Shown: positions 18,164-27,901, counted from the first letter of the stretch. The stretch: 64,000 bases of DNA from Singulisphaera sp. GP187 (GCA_945869475.1 CAMBOV010000006.1:1-64000), one strand, 5' to 3'. Translations and numbers: made by a program. The notes: a model not told the origin generated them from the letters alone.

Positions 18164-20815
18164 ATGACCGAGTCGCTCACTTCACGTTCGTTGCGAATCA
18201 TCGTCGCTCTCGCGATCGCCTTGGGCGTCATGGCTCTTAACGCGAAGGCGCATCCACTGCAGGGTTCTGCCGTCCCACAGTCAGTCGAACCATCAGCTGC
18301 AGCAGTTGCCTCAGTGACCGCAGCATGGCGAAGCGACGAAGAGCGAGCCAACGCGCGCGTTCATCATGGACAGTGGACTGCCGCCGACCTCGCCGACCCA
18401 GCGCGTCGAGCGCGCGCGGCGATCGATGCAGGAATTCCACAGGCCGTGACGACGACCGCGACGGTTCCTGCTGGAGTCTCTGCAGTCGTCGCTGCTGAAG
18501 CGCTTGTGAAGCAGGGACTCTTCGTCGATGCACTCAAGGTGCTCACCGATTTGCCTGGCGCGCAAGCGGCATCGGTGCGCGCCGCAGCTTTCGAGGGGCT
18601 CGGACAACACACCGAGGCGGTGCTCGCCGCGGTCGAAGCGGTGCGTGATCTCGATGATGGCAAAGCGATCACTCTGGTCGACATCGTCATGGTCGCAGAG
18701 GCAATGCAAGTGCTCGCGCGCGTTCGTGCAGCGGATGCCGCAGCGTGTGACGCGATTATGAAGACGCTCGCTGACGCGCGTGCACTCGACCGTCTCGATT
18801 GGCGAGGGCGCGTTGCCGAGGCGCGCTTTCTCATCGAGAAACACAATGCGCAAGAGGCGGTCGCCGCACTGCGTGAGGCGCTCGCGCTGAATCCGCGCGC
18901 GGCGGATGCGTGGGAGTTGCTTGGCCACGTTGCGTTGATGGGATTTGATTTCGACGGCGCCGAGCGCGCGGCCGCGCAGATTGACGCCGCCGCCGCCTCC
19001 GTCGACCCTGCACTGGCCTGTGCTCCGAGTGCACTGCTTCGCGCAGAGTCTGCGTGCTGTCGCTTCGACGCGGATGAAGCGCGTGCGATGCTCGCGCCGA
19101 TTCGAACGGCGATGCCACAGTTGCCCCGTGCCATCGCACTCGAAGCGTCTGCCTACGGATTGCAATACGACTTCGATGCGATGCGCGCCACCCTTGCCAT
19201 CGCTGACGCGCTGGCCCCCACGAGTGGTCGCGCCTATTGGCAAGTCGGGCGATTTCTCGCGCTCGCTCGCCAGTATGCCGACGCAATCGACCTGCTCAGT
19301 GAGGCGGCGCGGCGTGAGCCCAATTGGAGCGTCCCCCGCAACGAACTTGGACTCTTGCAGATGCAATCGGGCGACGACGCCGCGGCGCTCGAGTCGTTGA
19401 CACAGGCGGCGCGGCTCGATCCCTATGACAAGCGCATCGCGTTCAGTAAGTACTTGATCGAAGAGATCTCTGGATGGAAAGTCTTCACCAGCGAACACTT
19501 TCGCGTGCGCTGTCGCGCGGGAGTCGACGAGATTCTCGCATCGAGCATGCCCGTGCAACTCGAGGTGATGTACCGCGAGGTGTGCGACCACTACGGACAT
19601 GAACCCAAGACGATCACGACCATCGAGTTGATGCCCGACCACAAACACTTCGCTGTGCGCATCACTGGAATGCCGCAGATTCACACGGTTGCGGCGAGTA
19701 CCGGTCCTGTGATTGCGCTTGAGCCGCCACGCGAGGGGGCGTCGAGCAAGTCGCTTGGTCGCTTCGATTGGCTCGACACGCTTCGCCATGAATTCGTGCA
19801 CACCGTGACGCTCGATCGCACGAGCAATCGCATTCCGCACTGGTTCACCGAAGCTGCTGCGGTCGACATGGAGCACCGCGCCCGCGACTGGGAGACCTAC
19901 CAATTGCTCGCGCACACCTTGCAGAAGGATGAACTGCTCGACCTCGATGGCATCAAGTGGGCGTTTGTCCGTCCCAAGAAAAAACAGGATCGCGCGCTCG
20001 CCTACGCGCAGGGTCACTGGATGGTGCAGTTCATGCGCGAGTCATATGGCAAAGAAACGGTCGTGAATCTGCTCGATCGCTATGCGCGCGGCGAAACAGA
20101 GGTCAAGGCATTTACGGCGGTGCTTGGGATCACCCGCGAGCAGTTCATGGCCGACTTCAAACTGTGGGCAACGGCTCAAGTCGCAACGTGGGGACTCGCC
20201 GCAGAGCCTTCGTTTGATTCGCTCCTTGAAGCGACGCGATCGAAAGACGATCCGCAGGCGCCACTCTCTGAGAGTGCGGTCGCAACACTGCTCGCGGCGC
20301 ATCCCAACCATCCAGATGTGCTTGAACTCGCCGCGCGTCGAAGCGTTGCGCGAAGTGCGGCGCTTGACGAGAGCATGGCGCCCGGGGGCATCGACGCGAG
20401 CAGTGCGGTGTTGCTGACGCGCTACAGCGTGAGCCGTCCGCTCGATCCGTGGCCGCATCAGCGGATGGCCGCCCGCGCGCTGGCACTTCACGATGCAACG
20501 AGCGCGGTTGAGCATCTCAAGTTTCTCGATGCGCGTGCCGACAACGACCCATCGTTCGCACGTGCTCTGGCCGACAACCTGCGCGTGCTCAAGCGAAGCA
20601 CCGAGGCGCTTGTAGCGGCTGAGCGCGCGGCGCGAATTGATCCCTATGACGCTGCGACGCGTGAGCTCGCTGCGACGTGCGCGATGGAGGCACGCAATCT
20701 CACCGCAGCGCGCGTGCACATTTTCGCATTGACGTTGATTGAGCCGACACGTGAGCAACACACAAAGCGGCTCGAGAGAATCGACGCGCTTCTCGCCGAA
20801 GTCAACTCCCAGTGA
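18164..20815 (+). CDS. Exported TPR protein with a gluzincin (peptidase MA-like) domain
   Basis: The start at 18164 gives a signal peptide (SLRIIVALAIALGVMAL...AHP). The first 450 residues are helical repeats of TPR type (ALNPRAADAWELLGHVALMGFDFDGAERAA split by further repeats). A zinc peptidase domain follows with HEFVH at residues 542-546 and the third ligand Glu in HWFTEAAA at about 563, the gluzincin layout. The C-terminal region returns to TPR-like helices. Total about 883 residues. Its substrate is unknown. Planctomycetes carry many such exported TPR-peptidase proteins. The stop codon lies inside the tandem repeat at 20809. Confidence 0.75.
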   Translation: MTESLTSRSLRIIVALAIALGVMALNAKAHPLQGSAVPQSVEPSAAAVASVTAAWRSDEERANARVHHGQWTAADLADPARRARAAIDAGIPQAVTTTATVPAGVSAVVAAEALVKQGLFVDALKVLTDLPGAQAASVRAAAFEGLGQHTEAVLAAVEAVRDLDDGKAITLVDIVMVAEAMQVLARVRAADAAACDAIMKTLADARALDRLDWRGRVAEARFLIEKHNAQEAVAALREALALNPRAADAWELLGHVALMGFDFDGAERAAAQIDAAAASVDPALACAPSALLRAESACCRFDADEARAMLAPIRTAMPQLPRAIALEASAYGLQYDFDAMRATLAIADALAPTSGRAYWQVGRFLALARQYADAIDLLSEAARREPNWSVPRNELGLLQMQSGDDAAALESLTQAARLDPYDKRIAFSKYLIEEISGWKVFTSEHFRVRCRAGVDEILASSMPVQLEVMYREVCDHYGHEPKTITTIELMPDHKHFAVRITGMPQIHTVAASTGPVIALEPPREGASSKSLGRFDWLDTLRHEFVHTVTLDRTSNRIPHWFTEAAAVDMEHRARDWETYQLLAHTLQKDELLDLDGIKWAFVRPKKKQDRALAYAQGHWMVQFMRESYGKETVVNLLDRYARGETEVKAFTAVLGITREQFMADFKLWATAQVATWGLAAEPSFDSLLEATRSKDDPQAPLSESAVATLLAAHPNHPDVLELAARRSVARSAALDESMAPGGIDASSAVLLTRYSVSRPLDPWPHQRMAARALALHDATSAVEHLKFLDARADNDPSFARALADNLRVLKRSTEALVAAERAARIDPYDAATRELAATCAMEARNLTAARVHIFALTLIEPTREQHTKRLERIDALLAEVNSQ

Positions 20816-20872
20816 TCACCCCCAGTGATCAGATGCCAGTGATCACCCCCAGTGATCAGATGCCAGTGATCA
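20809..20872. repeat. 27-bp tandem repeat (2.4 copies) spanning the stops of two convergent genes
   Basis: Two exact 27-base units (20809-20835 and 20836-20862) and a third partial copy are visible. Each unit holds two TGATCA palindromes, and TGATCAC/GTGATCA can pair across CCCCA to form a hairpin. The TPR gene stops with the TGA at 20813 in unit 1. The MFS gene stops with the TGA (plus-strand TCA) at 20870-20872 in the third copy. There is no U-tract, so it is not a classical terminator, although hairpins could limit read-through in both directions. Confidence 0.85.
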
Positions 20873-22129
20873 CTCTTCAGTAAAGTCGAGGTCGCGTCCG
20901 AAGGGCTCGGGAAGAGTGCGCAGCGCGACTGCCGCGAGCGCGAAGCAGCACGCGCCCGTCAGAGCAGCGGCCCACACATCACCCGTCGATCCGGTGAGAA
21001 AGGTGAACGCCATCGTCACAGGCACCGCGCTCACGCGAATCAAGTTGGGCGTCATCGTCGTCACCGTCGCGCGCACGTTGGTGCCAAAGAGTTCGCTTGC
21101 CGTCGTGATGACGACGATCCAGTAGCCGCTGAAGAAGCCCATCACGACCGTTGCGGCGCCGTACCAGAAGGCACTCTGCGATCCAACGGTGAGAACAAGT
21201 GCCGCGCCCACTGCGGTGCCCGCCATGAAGACGCCCATCGCGCGCGTGCGTGACTTCAACCACTGCGAGAGAAATCCGCTCGAGAGATCGCCGAAAATCG
21301 CGCCGCAGTAGTAGAGCGCGACGAGTGTGCCAGGCTTTGGTGTCGGTGTCACACCCATTGACTCTGCGATCTTTGGAGCGAGTCCAACCAACACCGCGAG
21401 TGTGAACCAGATCGGCATGCCCACGAGAACGATCTTGAGCAGGCGCATCGCGAGCCGTGGAGAGCGAATGATTGGGATGAGTCCGCGCGTGACGCCACTC
21501 GACTCGCGCGAGAGCGCTGCAAACATGCCGCTTTCGACGACGCCCACGCGCAGTGCGAGCAGTGCGAGTCCCATCACTCCGCCAATCGCATAGGCCATGC
21601 GCCATCCCGCAAGTTCGCCGACGAAGCCAGCGACAACCGCTCCGACGACTCCGACGGCGCCGATGATCGTGACCGCGATGCCGCGCCGCTCACGCGAAGT
21701 GAGTTCTGCGACAAGCGTGACGCCGGCGCCGAGTTCGCCAGCGAGGCCGACACCTGCGACGAATCGCAAGACGCCGTAACTCGTGATCGCATCGAACGAA
21801 CCCATGAATGCAAGTGGACCGCTCGTCGCACCCACCCCCGCGTTGAGTAAGTTCGCGACCGAGTAGAGGATGATCGATCCAAAGAGCACCGAGAGTCGTC
21901 CACGCAGATCGCCGAGCACTCCCCACATCACACCACCGACAAGCATGCCGATGAGTTGCAGATTGAGCAGCCACACACCCGTCGTTGTCGCAGCTGCTTT
22001 GTCGAGTCCGAGATCAGCGAGGCTCTCCCAGCGCACGACGTTGAAAAGGATGAGGTCGTAGACATCGACGAAGTAGCCCAGTGCGGCGACGGTAATGGCG
22101 AGGCGCGTTGCGGTTGAGAGTGATTTCAT
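20870..22129 (-). CDS. Major facilitator superfamily transporter (metabolite:H+ symporter-like)
   Basis: The protein is 419 residues with about 12 hydrophobic segments. The cytoplasmic loop between helices 2 and 3 has the MFS motif GVLGDLRGRLSVL. A second, related loop is seen after helix 8. The segment LAGELGAGVTLVAELTSRERRGIAV resembles motif B and the sequence following it in sugar and organic-acid symporters. The ATG at 22129 (MKSLSTATRLAITVAALGYFVDVYD) is preferred over an open extension of 39 codons. The substrate cannot be told from sequence. Confidence 0.88.
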   Translation of the reverse strand: MKSLSTATRLAITVAALGYFVDVYDLILFNVVRWESLADLGLDKAAATTTGVWLLNLQLIGMLVGGVMWGVLGDLRGRLSVLFGSIILYSVANLLNAGVGATSGPLAFMGSFDAITSYGVLRFVAGVGLAGELGAGVTLVAELTSRERRGIAVTIIGAVGVVGAVVAGFVGELAGWRMAYAIGGVMGLALLALRVGVVESGMFAALSRESSGVTRGLIPIIRSPRLAMRLLKIVLVGMPIWFTLAVLVGLAPKIAESMGVTPTPKPGTLVALYYCGAIFGDLSSGFLSQWLKSRTRAMGVFMAGTAVGAALVLTVGSQSAFWYGAATVVMGFFSGYWIVVITTASELFGTNVRATVTTMTPNLIRVSAVPVTMAFTFLTGSTGDVWAAALTGACCFALAAVALRTLPEPFGRDLDFTEE

Positions 22130-22193
22130 TGGAGCTTTGAGCGCGACTCTAACAAGGAGTCTGGGTCGAACATCACTCGGGTGCGGCGCTACA

Positions 22194-22230
22194 CCCCCAC
22201 TTGCGGAGGAAAAATTTCCCCTAGTGGGGG
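22194..22230. promoter_or_regulatory. Long inverted repeat upstream of the dockerin-like protein gene
   Basis: CCCCCACT (22194-22201) is the exact complement of AGTGGGGG (22223-22230), and the bases between can extend the hairpin through GGAGGAAA and TTTCCCC. It lies 70 bases before the ATG at 22301 and 65 bases before the divergent MFS gene. It could be an operator or an mRNA leader structure. The loop is A/T-rich and no U-tract follows on the plus strand, so a simple terminator is less likely. Confidence 0.55.
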
Positions 22231-22300
22231 CGCGAACGCTCTGCACGTCGTACCATGGGCTCTGGACAGTCCGTGCAGTACTTCTCAGAAGGGGCTTTCA

Positions 22301-23344
22301 ATGAAACGATTCAATCACAGTGTTGGGGTCATGGTGTTGAGTGTGTTTGCAGGGGCATCTGCGCATAGTCAGCAGTATTCAACGCAACTCGACGGGGCAA
22401 CGTCGCTCACAAGCGAACTCGCTCTGCGCGTGCCGTTTGGTGGCACGTTCAAAGGCAACTACAACGCGAAGACCACGCCGACCGGAACCAAGACGATCCC
22501 AGGGTTTTTCGGAGGAAGCGGCAACAATCCAATTGGCTACACATCGACGGCCACCGGTAGTGTTGAAATCAACTCGGATCCCACAGGATCGTTCACATTC
22601 ACATCCGTTGCGGGAACGGCAGGGTTCATCACGAACTACACCGCTGATTTTTTGGGCGGGAAACCTGGAGTGATCGATGTCGGGGTTGTCTTGCAGTACA
22701 GCACATTTCACACGCAAAATCCCAGTGCAATCTATCCAGGTGGCTTTTCACTCCCGATTCCTCTCGGCGGCGGGAGCATTTCACAAATCACCGTGACGCA
22801 GGTCGCACCGGCTCCAGTCGTCATGACCTCGCGAGGAGGTGGCGTGCGCGATTTCGTCGCGGCGATTCCAGTGATGATCACCATTGCGGGCGACTTCTTC
22901 GAGTTTCCGCTGCGAGCAATTGATGTTCCTGCGATCCTCCCGCTCGAAGGCGTATGCACATTCATCGGTCACGACGACGTTGTAATCACCACGACCCTTG
23001 GTCTCCTGCAAACGGCGCCACTTCCTGCCCTTGGGAAGTTCACAGATATCGCGCTGCCCATTCCAACGGTTTTGCCTCCAGGTGGCACTGCGAATCTGTT
23101 GATGTCTGGCGCCTTCACAGCGGGTGAGGTCACGCTCGAGGCGAGTGGGCAGAGCAACGTTGGCGGCGAACGCACGGGCGCGTTTGGCGATCTCTCAGGG
23201 GATGGATCTGTCGACATCATCGATCTTGCATTCATCCTTTCAAACTGGGGAAGCGAGGATGCGCCTTTCGCAGACCTCGACAGCAGCGGCGGAACAATCG
23301 CAGGGGGCGATTTAGGCAAGTTGCTCGGCGCGTGGGGTGGCTGA
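22301..23344 (+). CDS. Secreted protein with C-terminal dockerin-like EF-hand repeat
   Basis: A strong AGAAGGGG lies 6 bases before the ATG. The 347-residue protein starts with a signal peptide (MKRFNHSVGVMVLSVFAGASA, cut before HSQQ). The central part is rich in Gly, Thr and Ser and looks beta-rich, with no recognised enzyme motif. The C-terminus carries two calcium-loop-like units, GDLSGDGSVDIIDLAFILSNWGS and DLDSSGGTIAGGDLGKLLGAWGG, the dockerin-like ending common in Phycisphaerae exported proteins. In these bacteria the module may act in sorting or anchoring; this is inference. The gene stands alone on its strand. Confidence 0.75.
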   Translation: MKRFNHSVGVMVLSVFAGASAHSQQYSTQLDGATSLTSELALRVPFGGTFKGNYNAKTTPTGTKTIPGFFGGSGNNPIGYTSTATGSVEINSDPTGSFTFTSVAGTAGFITNYTADFLGGKPGVIDVGVVLQYSTFHTQNPSAIYPGGFSLPIPLGGGSISQITVTQVAPAPVVMTSRGGGVRDFVAAIPVMITIAGDFFEFPLRAIDVPAILPLEGVCTFIGHDDVVITTTLGLLQTAPLPALGKFTDIALPIPTVLPPGGTANLLMSGAFTAGEVTLEASGQSNVGGERTGAFGDLSGDGSVDIIDLAFILSNWGSEDAPFADLDSSGGTIAGGDLGKLLGAWGG

Positions 23345-23379
23345 TTCTGCCACGCGAGGTCGGTGCGCACGAGCGCGCC

Positions 23380-24357
23380 TCATCGAGAGCTGCTGGTGCC
23401 AAAGCACCGACTCAGCAGGAGTGGATCGATGTTCCCGCCACACAGAATGACGCCGGCGCGACCAAAGTCACTTCGCGCGCGCAGCGGACCGATCGCCGCA
23501 GCAACGCCGACTGCCGCGCTCGGTTCGATCACAATTTTCATCCTCTCATAGACGAGTCGAAGCGCGCCCACGATCTCATCCTCTGAGACGGTGACGACTG
23601 AGTCGACGAGCTCACGCACCACGGGCCACGTCAGGTCGCCCAGCGAGGTGCGAAGCCCATCGGCGATTGTGACAGCACCCGTCGCGGGTTGGCGCGATCC
23701 CATGCGCTTCGACTCGGCCGCATCGCCGACAGTCGTTGGCTCGACGCCGATGACGCGAATCTTGGGGCACAGCGCGCGCGCGGCGATCGTGATTCCAGAG
23801 ATCATCCCGCCGCCCCCAACGGGAACGATGATCGCATCGAGGTCGCTGACTTGCGAGAGCAATTCGAGTGCGATCGTTCCCTGCCCGGCAATGACATCAG
23901 GATGGTCGTATGGAGCGATGAACGTCGCCCCCGTCTCTTCACACACGCGTGCTGCGGTCGTCGCGCGCGAGGCGAGGTTCGGTTCGCAGTCGATCACCCG
24001 TCCACCATAACTTTCGACGGCGCTGCGCTTGCTCTGCGCTGAGTCGGTCGGCATCACAACATGTGCTTGGATACCACGCATCCGCGCCGCGCAGGCGAGT
24101 GCTTGTGCATGATTTCCAGAGGAGTGCGTCGCGACTCCGTGTGCCGCCTGCGCATCAGTGAGCGACCAGACAGCGTTGGATGCTCCACGAAACTTGAACG
24201 ATCCTGTGCGCTGAAAAATCTCACACTTGAAGTGCAGTGGACGGTTCGCAAGCGCGTCGAAGTGCGTGCAACGCATCACGGGCGTCGTGTGAATGAACGG
24301 CGCGATGCGCCGTGCCGCAGATTGAATGTCACTGAGCGTCGCCGCGAAAATTGTCAT
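23380..24357 (-). CDS. Threonine/serine dehydratase (PLP fold II)
   Basis: This 325-residue enzyme of the tryptophan-synthase-beta family has the PLP lysine in FKFRGASNAV, the substrate loop SSGNHAQALA, and the Gly-rich phosphate loop VGGGGMISGI. It most likely deaminates threonine (to 2-oxobutyrate) or serine. It lacks the C-terminal ACT-like domains of biosynthetic IlvA, so it resembles the short catabolic form. It could also be a serine racemase-like protein. The double Lrp-type regulator gene lies 33 bases upstream on the same strand. Confidence 0.87.
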   Translation of the reverse strand: MTIFAATLSDIQSAARRIAPFIHTTPVMRCTHFDALANRPLHFKCEIFQRTGSFKFRGASNAVWSLTDAQAAHGVATHSSGNHAQALACAARMRGIQAHVVMPTDSAQSKRSAVESYGGRVIDCEPNLASRATTAARVCEETGATFIAPYDHPDVIAGQGTIALELLSQVSDLDAIIVPVGGGGMISGITIAARALCPKIRVIGVEPTTVGDAAESKRMGSRQPATGAVTIADGLRTSLGDLTWPVVRELVDSVVTVSEDEIVGALRLVYERMKIVIEPSAAVGVAAAIGPLRARSDFGRAGVILCGGNIDPLLLSRCFGTSSSR

Positions 24358-24390
24358 GCGGCGAGAGTAGCGGTGTGCGCGCTGGACGAA

Positions 24391-25395
24391 TCAGCCGAGG
24401 ACATCGGCCGACCAGTTAAACGTCTGCTTGTAAATCGCTGAGAATGGGTGTGACGAGACCGAAACCACATCGGCAATCTTGTTCATGTCGCGCTGCCAGC
24501 GAAAGAGCTCATCTTCTCCTGTAAGTGCGACTTCAACGAGCACTTGTTCGCCGTGCAAGCAAAGAAAAATCCAGTCTGGATTCAGCGTCTGCGCGATCGT
24601 CTCTGCGACGCGTTCGATGCCCTTGCTCACCTGAACGCTGAACTGCACGCTCAGAGGTCGCCCAAGGAAGCGCGGATCGACAACGACCGCGTGATGGATG
24701 GTGCCGTCCGCAAGCAATTCCTCCAGGGTCGCTGACGCCGCTGGCGCCGAGAGCCCTGCAGCTTCACTGAGCGACGAGAAGGTCGCGCGAAAATCATTCT
24801 GCAACGCGCGCATGAGTTTGCACTCGATCTGCTGCTGCCGAGGAGTCTGCGTTGTCTTGCCCGCACCGTTGACATGCGCTCGTGCCCCGCGTGCCTCACG
24901 TGGAGGGATGATCGACAAGACTGCGCTCGCGTTCTCGATATGCGCCGCCGAATTTTCGCCGAGCACGGCATCGATCTCTGCAAGCAGTTGTGCGTTGTCT
25001 CGAGCGACAACGAGTGCGAGAATGTCGCTCTTTCCGGCGATGGTTGCGACGCGGTGAAAAAGCGGCCGCTGTGCGAGCGATGTCGCAAAGGCTGCGGGGG
25101 CATCCTCGGTCGAGAAGTGAATCATCGACATCGCTTGGCATCCACAGGCAAGTGGATCGCGATACCCGCAGACACGCACGAGCGAAGACTCCTCGAGCGC
25201 GCAGAGCCTGCGGCTGACGGTCGCTTCTGACAGCCCAGTTCCGCCTGCAAAGACGCGACCAATCGCGCGACCGTTCTCTTGGAGAATCTCGATGATCTTT
25301 CGATCCGATTCACTTGCAGTACGTTCGACTGAAGCGCGACCAGCGATAAATGTCTTGATCAAGTAGGGACCTCGCGCGAACTCATGAATCGCCAA
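24391..25395 (-). CDS. Double Lrp/AsnC-type transcription regulator
   Basis: The 334-residue protein holds two consecutive Lrp-like units. The first has an HTH ([15 protein letters not shown] ... [20 protein letters not shown]) and a RAM-like sensing domain ([19 protein letters not shown]). The second has an HTH ([23 protein letters not shown]) and another sensing domain ([19 protein letters not shown]). Duplicated Lrp proteins are less common than the single form. No ATG is available near the N-terminus, so the start is TTG at 25395 or 25362. It probably controls the adjacent dehydratase in response to an amino acid. Confidence 0.78.
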   Translation of the reverse strand: MAIHEFARGPYLIKTFIAGRASVERTASESDRKIIEILQENGRAIGRVFAGGTGLSEATVSRRLCALEESSLVRVCGYRDPLACGCQAMSMIHFSTEDAPAAFATSLAQRPLFHRVATIAGKSDILALVVARDNAQLLAEIDAVLGENSAAHIENASAVLSIIPPREARGARAHVNGAGKTTQTPRQQQIECKLMRALQNDFRATFSSLSEAAGLSAPAASATLEELLADGTIHHAVVVDPRFLGRPLSVQFSVQVSKGIERVAETIAQTLNPDWIFLCLHGEQVLVEVALTGEDELFRWQRDMNKIADVVSVSSHPFSAIYKQTFNWSADVLG

Positions 25396-25593
25396 CGAGA
25401 AAGAGAAAGGGCGGGACCCCCGGCTCCTGCGGAGTTTTCACTCACTCGCGAGCAGCCGAACAAACACAGCCCCAGATATCGAAAGCGCAAGGGTAACAAA
25501 TTCTGTCCCGAACGATGCCTATACTTCCGTCCCGTCGCAACCGACAGCGTCCCGGTCGATCGCGACCGCGTGTTCGGTAGAAAGAGAACCAGT

Positions 25594-27417
25594 ATGAGCA
25601 CCTTTGTTCCACCATCCCCACCGTCGACGTGCACCAATCCAGGCAGTTTCGCCAATGCGCCGCAAGTTGGTGGTCCACTTGCCTTTAGTTCGCCCGACAC
25701 CCCAGGGATGCCACTGCCGAGTTTGAAAACCGCGTGGGATTTTCTACCTGCCGATTGGACGGTGATGAGCGCGCCATCGCACAGCGAGGGTTGCTCGGGT
25801 CATGGCACCATAGAACATGGTCCGTTCATTCGTGCTTTCGCGCCAGCCGGGTTTGTGGCCGTGACACAGCTTGAGCACGCCCGTCTCGGTGTCGTGACCG
25901 CTGAGATGCAGCGTGTCGCCGAGCGCGAAGGCCACTTGACGGCACTGCAGGTTCGCGACGAGATCGCGGCTGGTCGCATGGTCATTCCAGCGAATCGCGT
26001 TCACTTGAAGTATCGGCTCGATCCGATGGCGATCGGACGCGCTTCGAAAACCAAGATCAATGCAAACATGGGAGCGAGTCCGGTGAGCTCTGGCACCGAA
26101 GAAGAAGTCGAGAAACTTCACTGGGCTGAGCGGTGGGGGGCAGACACAGTGATGGACCTCTCAACGGGTGGCGATCTCGATGCGTGTCGCGAGGCAATCG
26201 TTCGCAACAGCACCGTGCCCATCGGAACCGTGCCCATTTACTCGATGATCATCGGTCGCAAGCTCGAAGAACTGAGCGAAGAGATTGTGCTTGAGACCCT
26301 TGTGCATCAAGCGAAACAAGGCGTGGACTACTTCACGATTCACGCAGGTGTCTTGAAGGAGCACTTGCCGCTGATTCGAAAGCGACTCATCGGCATCGTC
26401 AGTCGCGGTGGAAGTTTGCTCGCGAAATGGATGCTCATGAACAACCAGCAGAATCTCATGTACACGGGGTGGGAGCGCATCTGCGATGTGATGCGCGAGT
26501 ACGACGTGACCTTCTCGATCGGAGATGGACTGCGCCCCGGTGGACTCGCCGACGCGACCGATGCCGCGCAACTCGCTGAACTCACGACGCTCGGCGAACT
26601 CACCGAACGTGCGTGGCGAAAGGGAGTGCAAGTGATGGTCGAGGGGCCCGGTCATGTGCCGTTCGATCAGATTGAATACAACATGAAGTTGCAGCGCACA
26701 CTCTGCCATGGCGCTCCGTTCTATGTATTGGGACCGCTCGTCACAGACATCTTTCCGGGCTACGACCACATCACAAGCTGCATCGGCGCCACGGCCGCGG
26801 GGTATCACGGCGCGAGCATGCTCTGCTACGTGACGCCGAAGGAACATCTTGGTCTGCCCAAGAAAGACGATGTGAAGCAGGGGTGCATCGCATACAAGAT
26901 TGCAGCGCACGCCGCCGATATCGCGCTTGGAATTCCTGGCGCGCGTGACCGCGACGATGAGCTCACCAAAGCGCGCGCCGCGCTCAACTGGGAGAAACAC
27001 TTCGAACTCTCATTCGATCCGGACACTGCGCGGGCCTATCACGACGAAGATCTCGATGTCGACACTGATTTTTGCGCGATGTGCGGTCACGATTGGTGCA
27101 GCGTGCGAATCAGCAAGGAGATTCAAGAATTCGCCAGCGGGAAAGAAGAGGAGTACCAGCGCGGTAAGCCAGCGCGAAGCGCCGCACTGAACAGTGAGCA
27201 GCAAGAGATTCTCGCCAAGCGCGGAGTGCTCTCGCCCGATGAGATTCATCGACTCGCCTCGAAGACAAAGGTGGCGGTGGGCGCGGATGCGGCGAAGGCA
27301 TCCTGTCACAGCGACTACGTCGATCCCGACACGGCCAAGAATGTGCAGGGTGAACGACTCGTTCAGTTGAACACCGCGCCAGCGCACAATCTCTCAACGC
27401 ACGATTCAGTGATTTGA
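25594..27417 (+). CDS. thiC: Phosphomethylpyrimidine synthase ThiC
   Basis: This 607-residue radical-SAM enzyme converts aminoimidazole ribotide into the pyrimidine of thiamine. The C-terminal cluster motif is CAMCGHDWC (CX2CX4C), preceded by conserved [16 protein letters not shown] and [19 protein letters not shown]. The ATG at 25594 (MSTFVPPS) is preferred over an open 70-codon extension that has no family similarity. A TATACT at 25520-25525 could be a -10 box, without a good -35. The TPP riboswitch often found before thiC is not visible in the 198-base gap. Confidence 0.95.
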   Translation: MSTFVPPSPPSTCTNPGSFANAPQVGGPLAFSSPDTPGMPLPSLKTAWDFLPADWTVMSAPSHSEGCSGHGTIEHGPFIRAFAPAGFVAVTQLEHARLGVVTAEMQRVAEREGHLTALQVRDEIAAGRMVIPANRVHLKYRLDPMAIGRASKTKINANMGASPVSSGTEEEVEKLHWAERWGADTVMDLSTGGDLDACREAIVRNSTVPIGTVPIYSMIIGRKLEELSEEIVLETLVHQAKQGVDYFTIHAGVLKEHLPLIRKRLIGIVSRGGSLLAKWMLMNNQQNLMYTGWERICDVMREYDVTFSIGDGLRPGGLADATDAAQLAELTTLGELTERAWRKGVQVMVEGPGHVPFDQIEYNMKLQRTLCHGAPFYVLGPLVTDIFPGYDHITSCIGATAAGYHGASMLCYVTPKEHLGLPKKDDVKQGCIAYKIAAHAADIALGIPGARDRDDELTKARAALNWEKHFELSFDPDTARAYHDEDLDVDTDFCAMCGHDWCSVRISKEIQEFASGKEEEYQRGKPARSAALNSEQQEILAKRGVLSPDEIHRLASKTKVAVGADAAKASCHSDYVDPDTAKNVQGERLVQLNTAPAHNLSTHDSVI

Positions 27418-27437
27418 TGTTCGTATGATCACAACTC

Positions 27438-27875
27438 ATGATGGGTGAATCGGAGAATGAAAAGCTGTCCGCGTCGTTGAATGGCAACTCGACCGAGGTG
27501 CGGCCGCATCTCGTTCCGACGCCGCGGCCGCATTTTCTTGGCGTGCCCGCCCTGCGATATCAGAACGAATATGTCTGGTTCATCTTCTTCGCGGCGATGG
27601 ACATCATGCTGACGTGGTACATCCTGGAACGCCGAGGGGGCGAAGAGGTCAATCCAATCGCAGACGCCGTGATCGCCGCGTGGGGGCTTTGGGGAGCGAT
27701 CGGATTCAAGTTCAGCCTCGTGCTCTTCGTGATCATCGCGTGTGAGTGGATCGCACGCGACCGACCGCTCGTTGCTCGCCGCCTCGTGTGGACGGGCATC
27801 TTGATCTCAGCCATCCCCGTTCTCTATTCGTTAGCGCTCTTGGGCTATCACTGGCGCTACCCACTCCACACCTGA
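27438..27875 (+). CDS. Small integral membrane protein (DUF5658-like)
   Basis: This 145-residue protein has a Pro-rich soluble start and then three hydrophobic segments. The first contains AMDIMLTWYILERRGGEEVNPIADAVI. The D...T...GG.E.NP pattern is the hallmark of small membrane proteins of the DUF5658 type. The second (IGFKFSLVLFVIIACEWIA) and third (WTGILISAIPVLYSLALLGYHW) are clear membrane helices. Function unknown. It begins 20 bases after thiC on the same strand; a link to thiamine is only suggested by position. Confidence 0.7.
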   Translation: MMGESENEKLSASLNGNSTEVRPHLVPTPRPHFLGVPALRYQNEYVWFIFFAAMDIMLTWYILERRGGEEVNPIADAVIAAWGLWGAIGFKFSLVLFVIIACEWIARDRPLVARRLVWTGILISAIPVLYSLALLGYHWRYPLHT

Positions 27876-27901
27876 GACCTGACGTGTCTGCCGCGTGACG
27901 G

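Noticed and set aside
18311-20017. 568-residue open frame on the minus strand
   Set aside because: It lies fully opposite the TPR-peptidase gene, which has a signal peptide and clear zinc motifs. Long antisense frames are expected in GC-rich coding DNA.
20809-20872. CRISPR array
   Set aside because: Units are 27 bases in direct succession without variable spacers, and there are no cas genes. The same holds for the repeats at 36439 and 38699.
25396-25593. TPP riboswitch before thiC
   Set aside because: The CUGAGA and ACCUGA-type core sequences of the TPP aptamer were not found in the 198-base gap on the plus strand.
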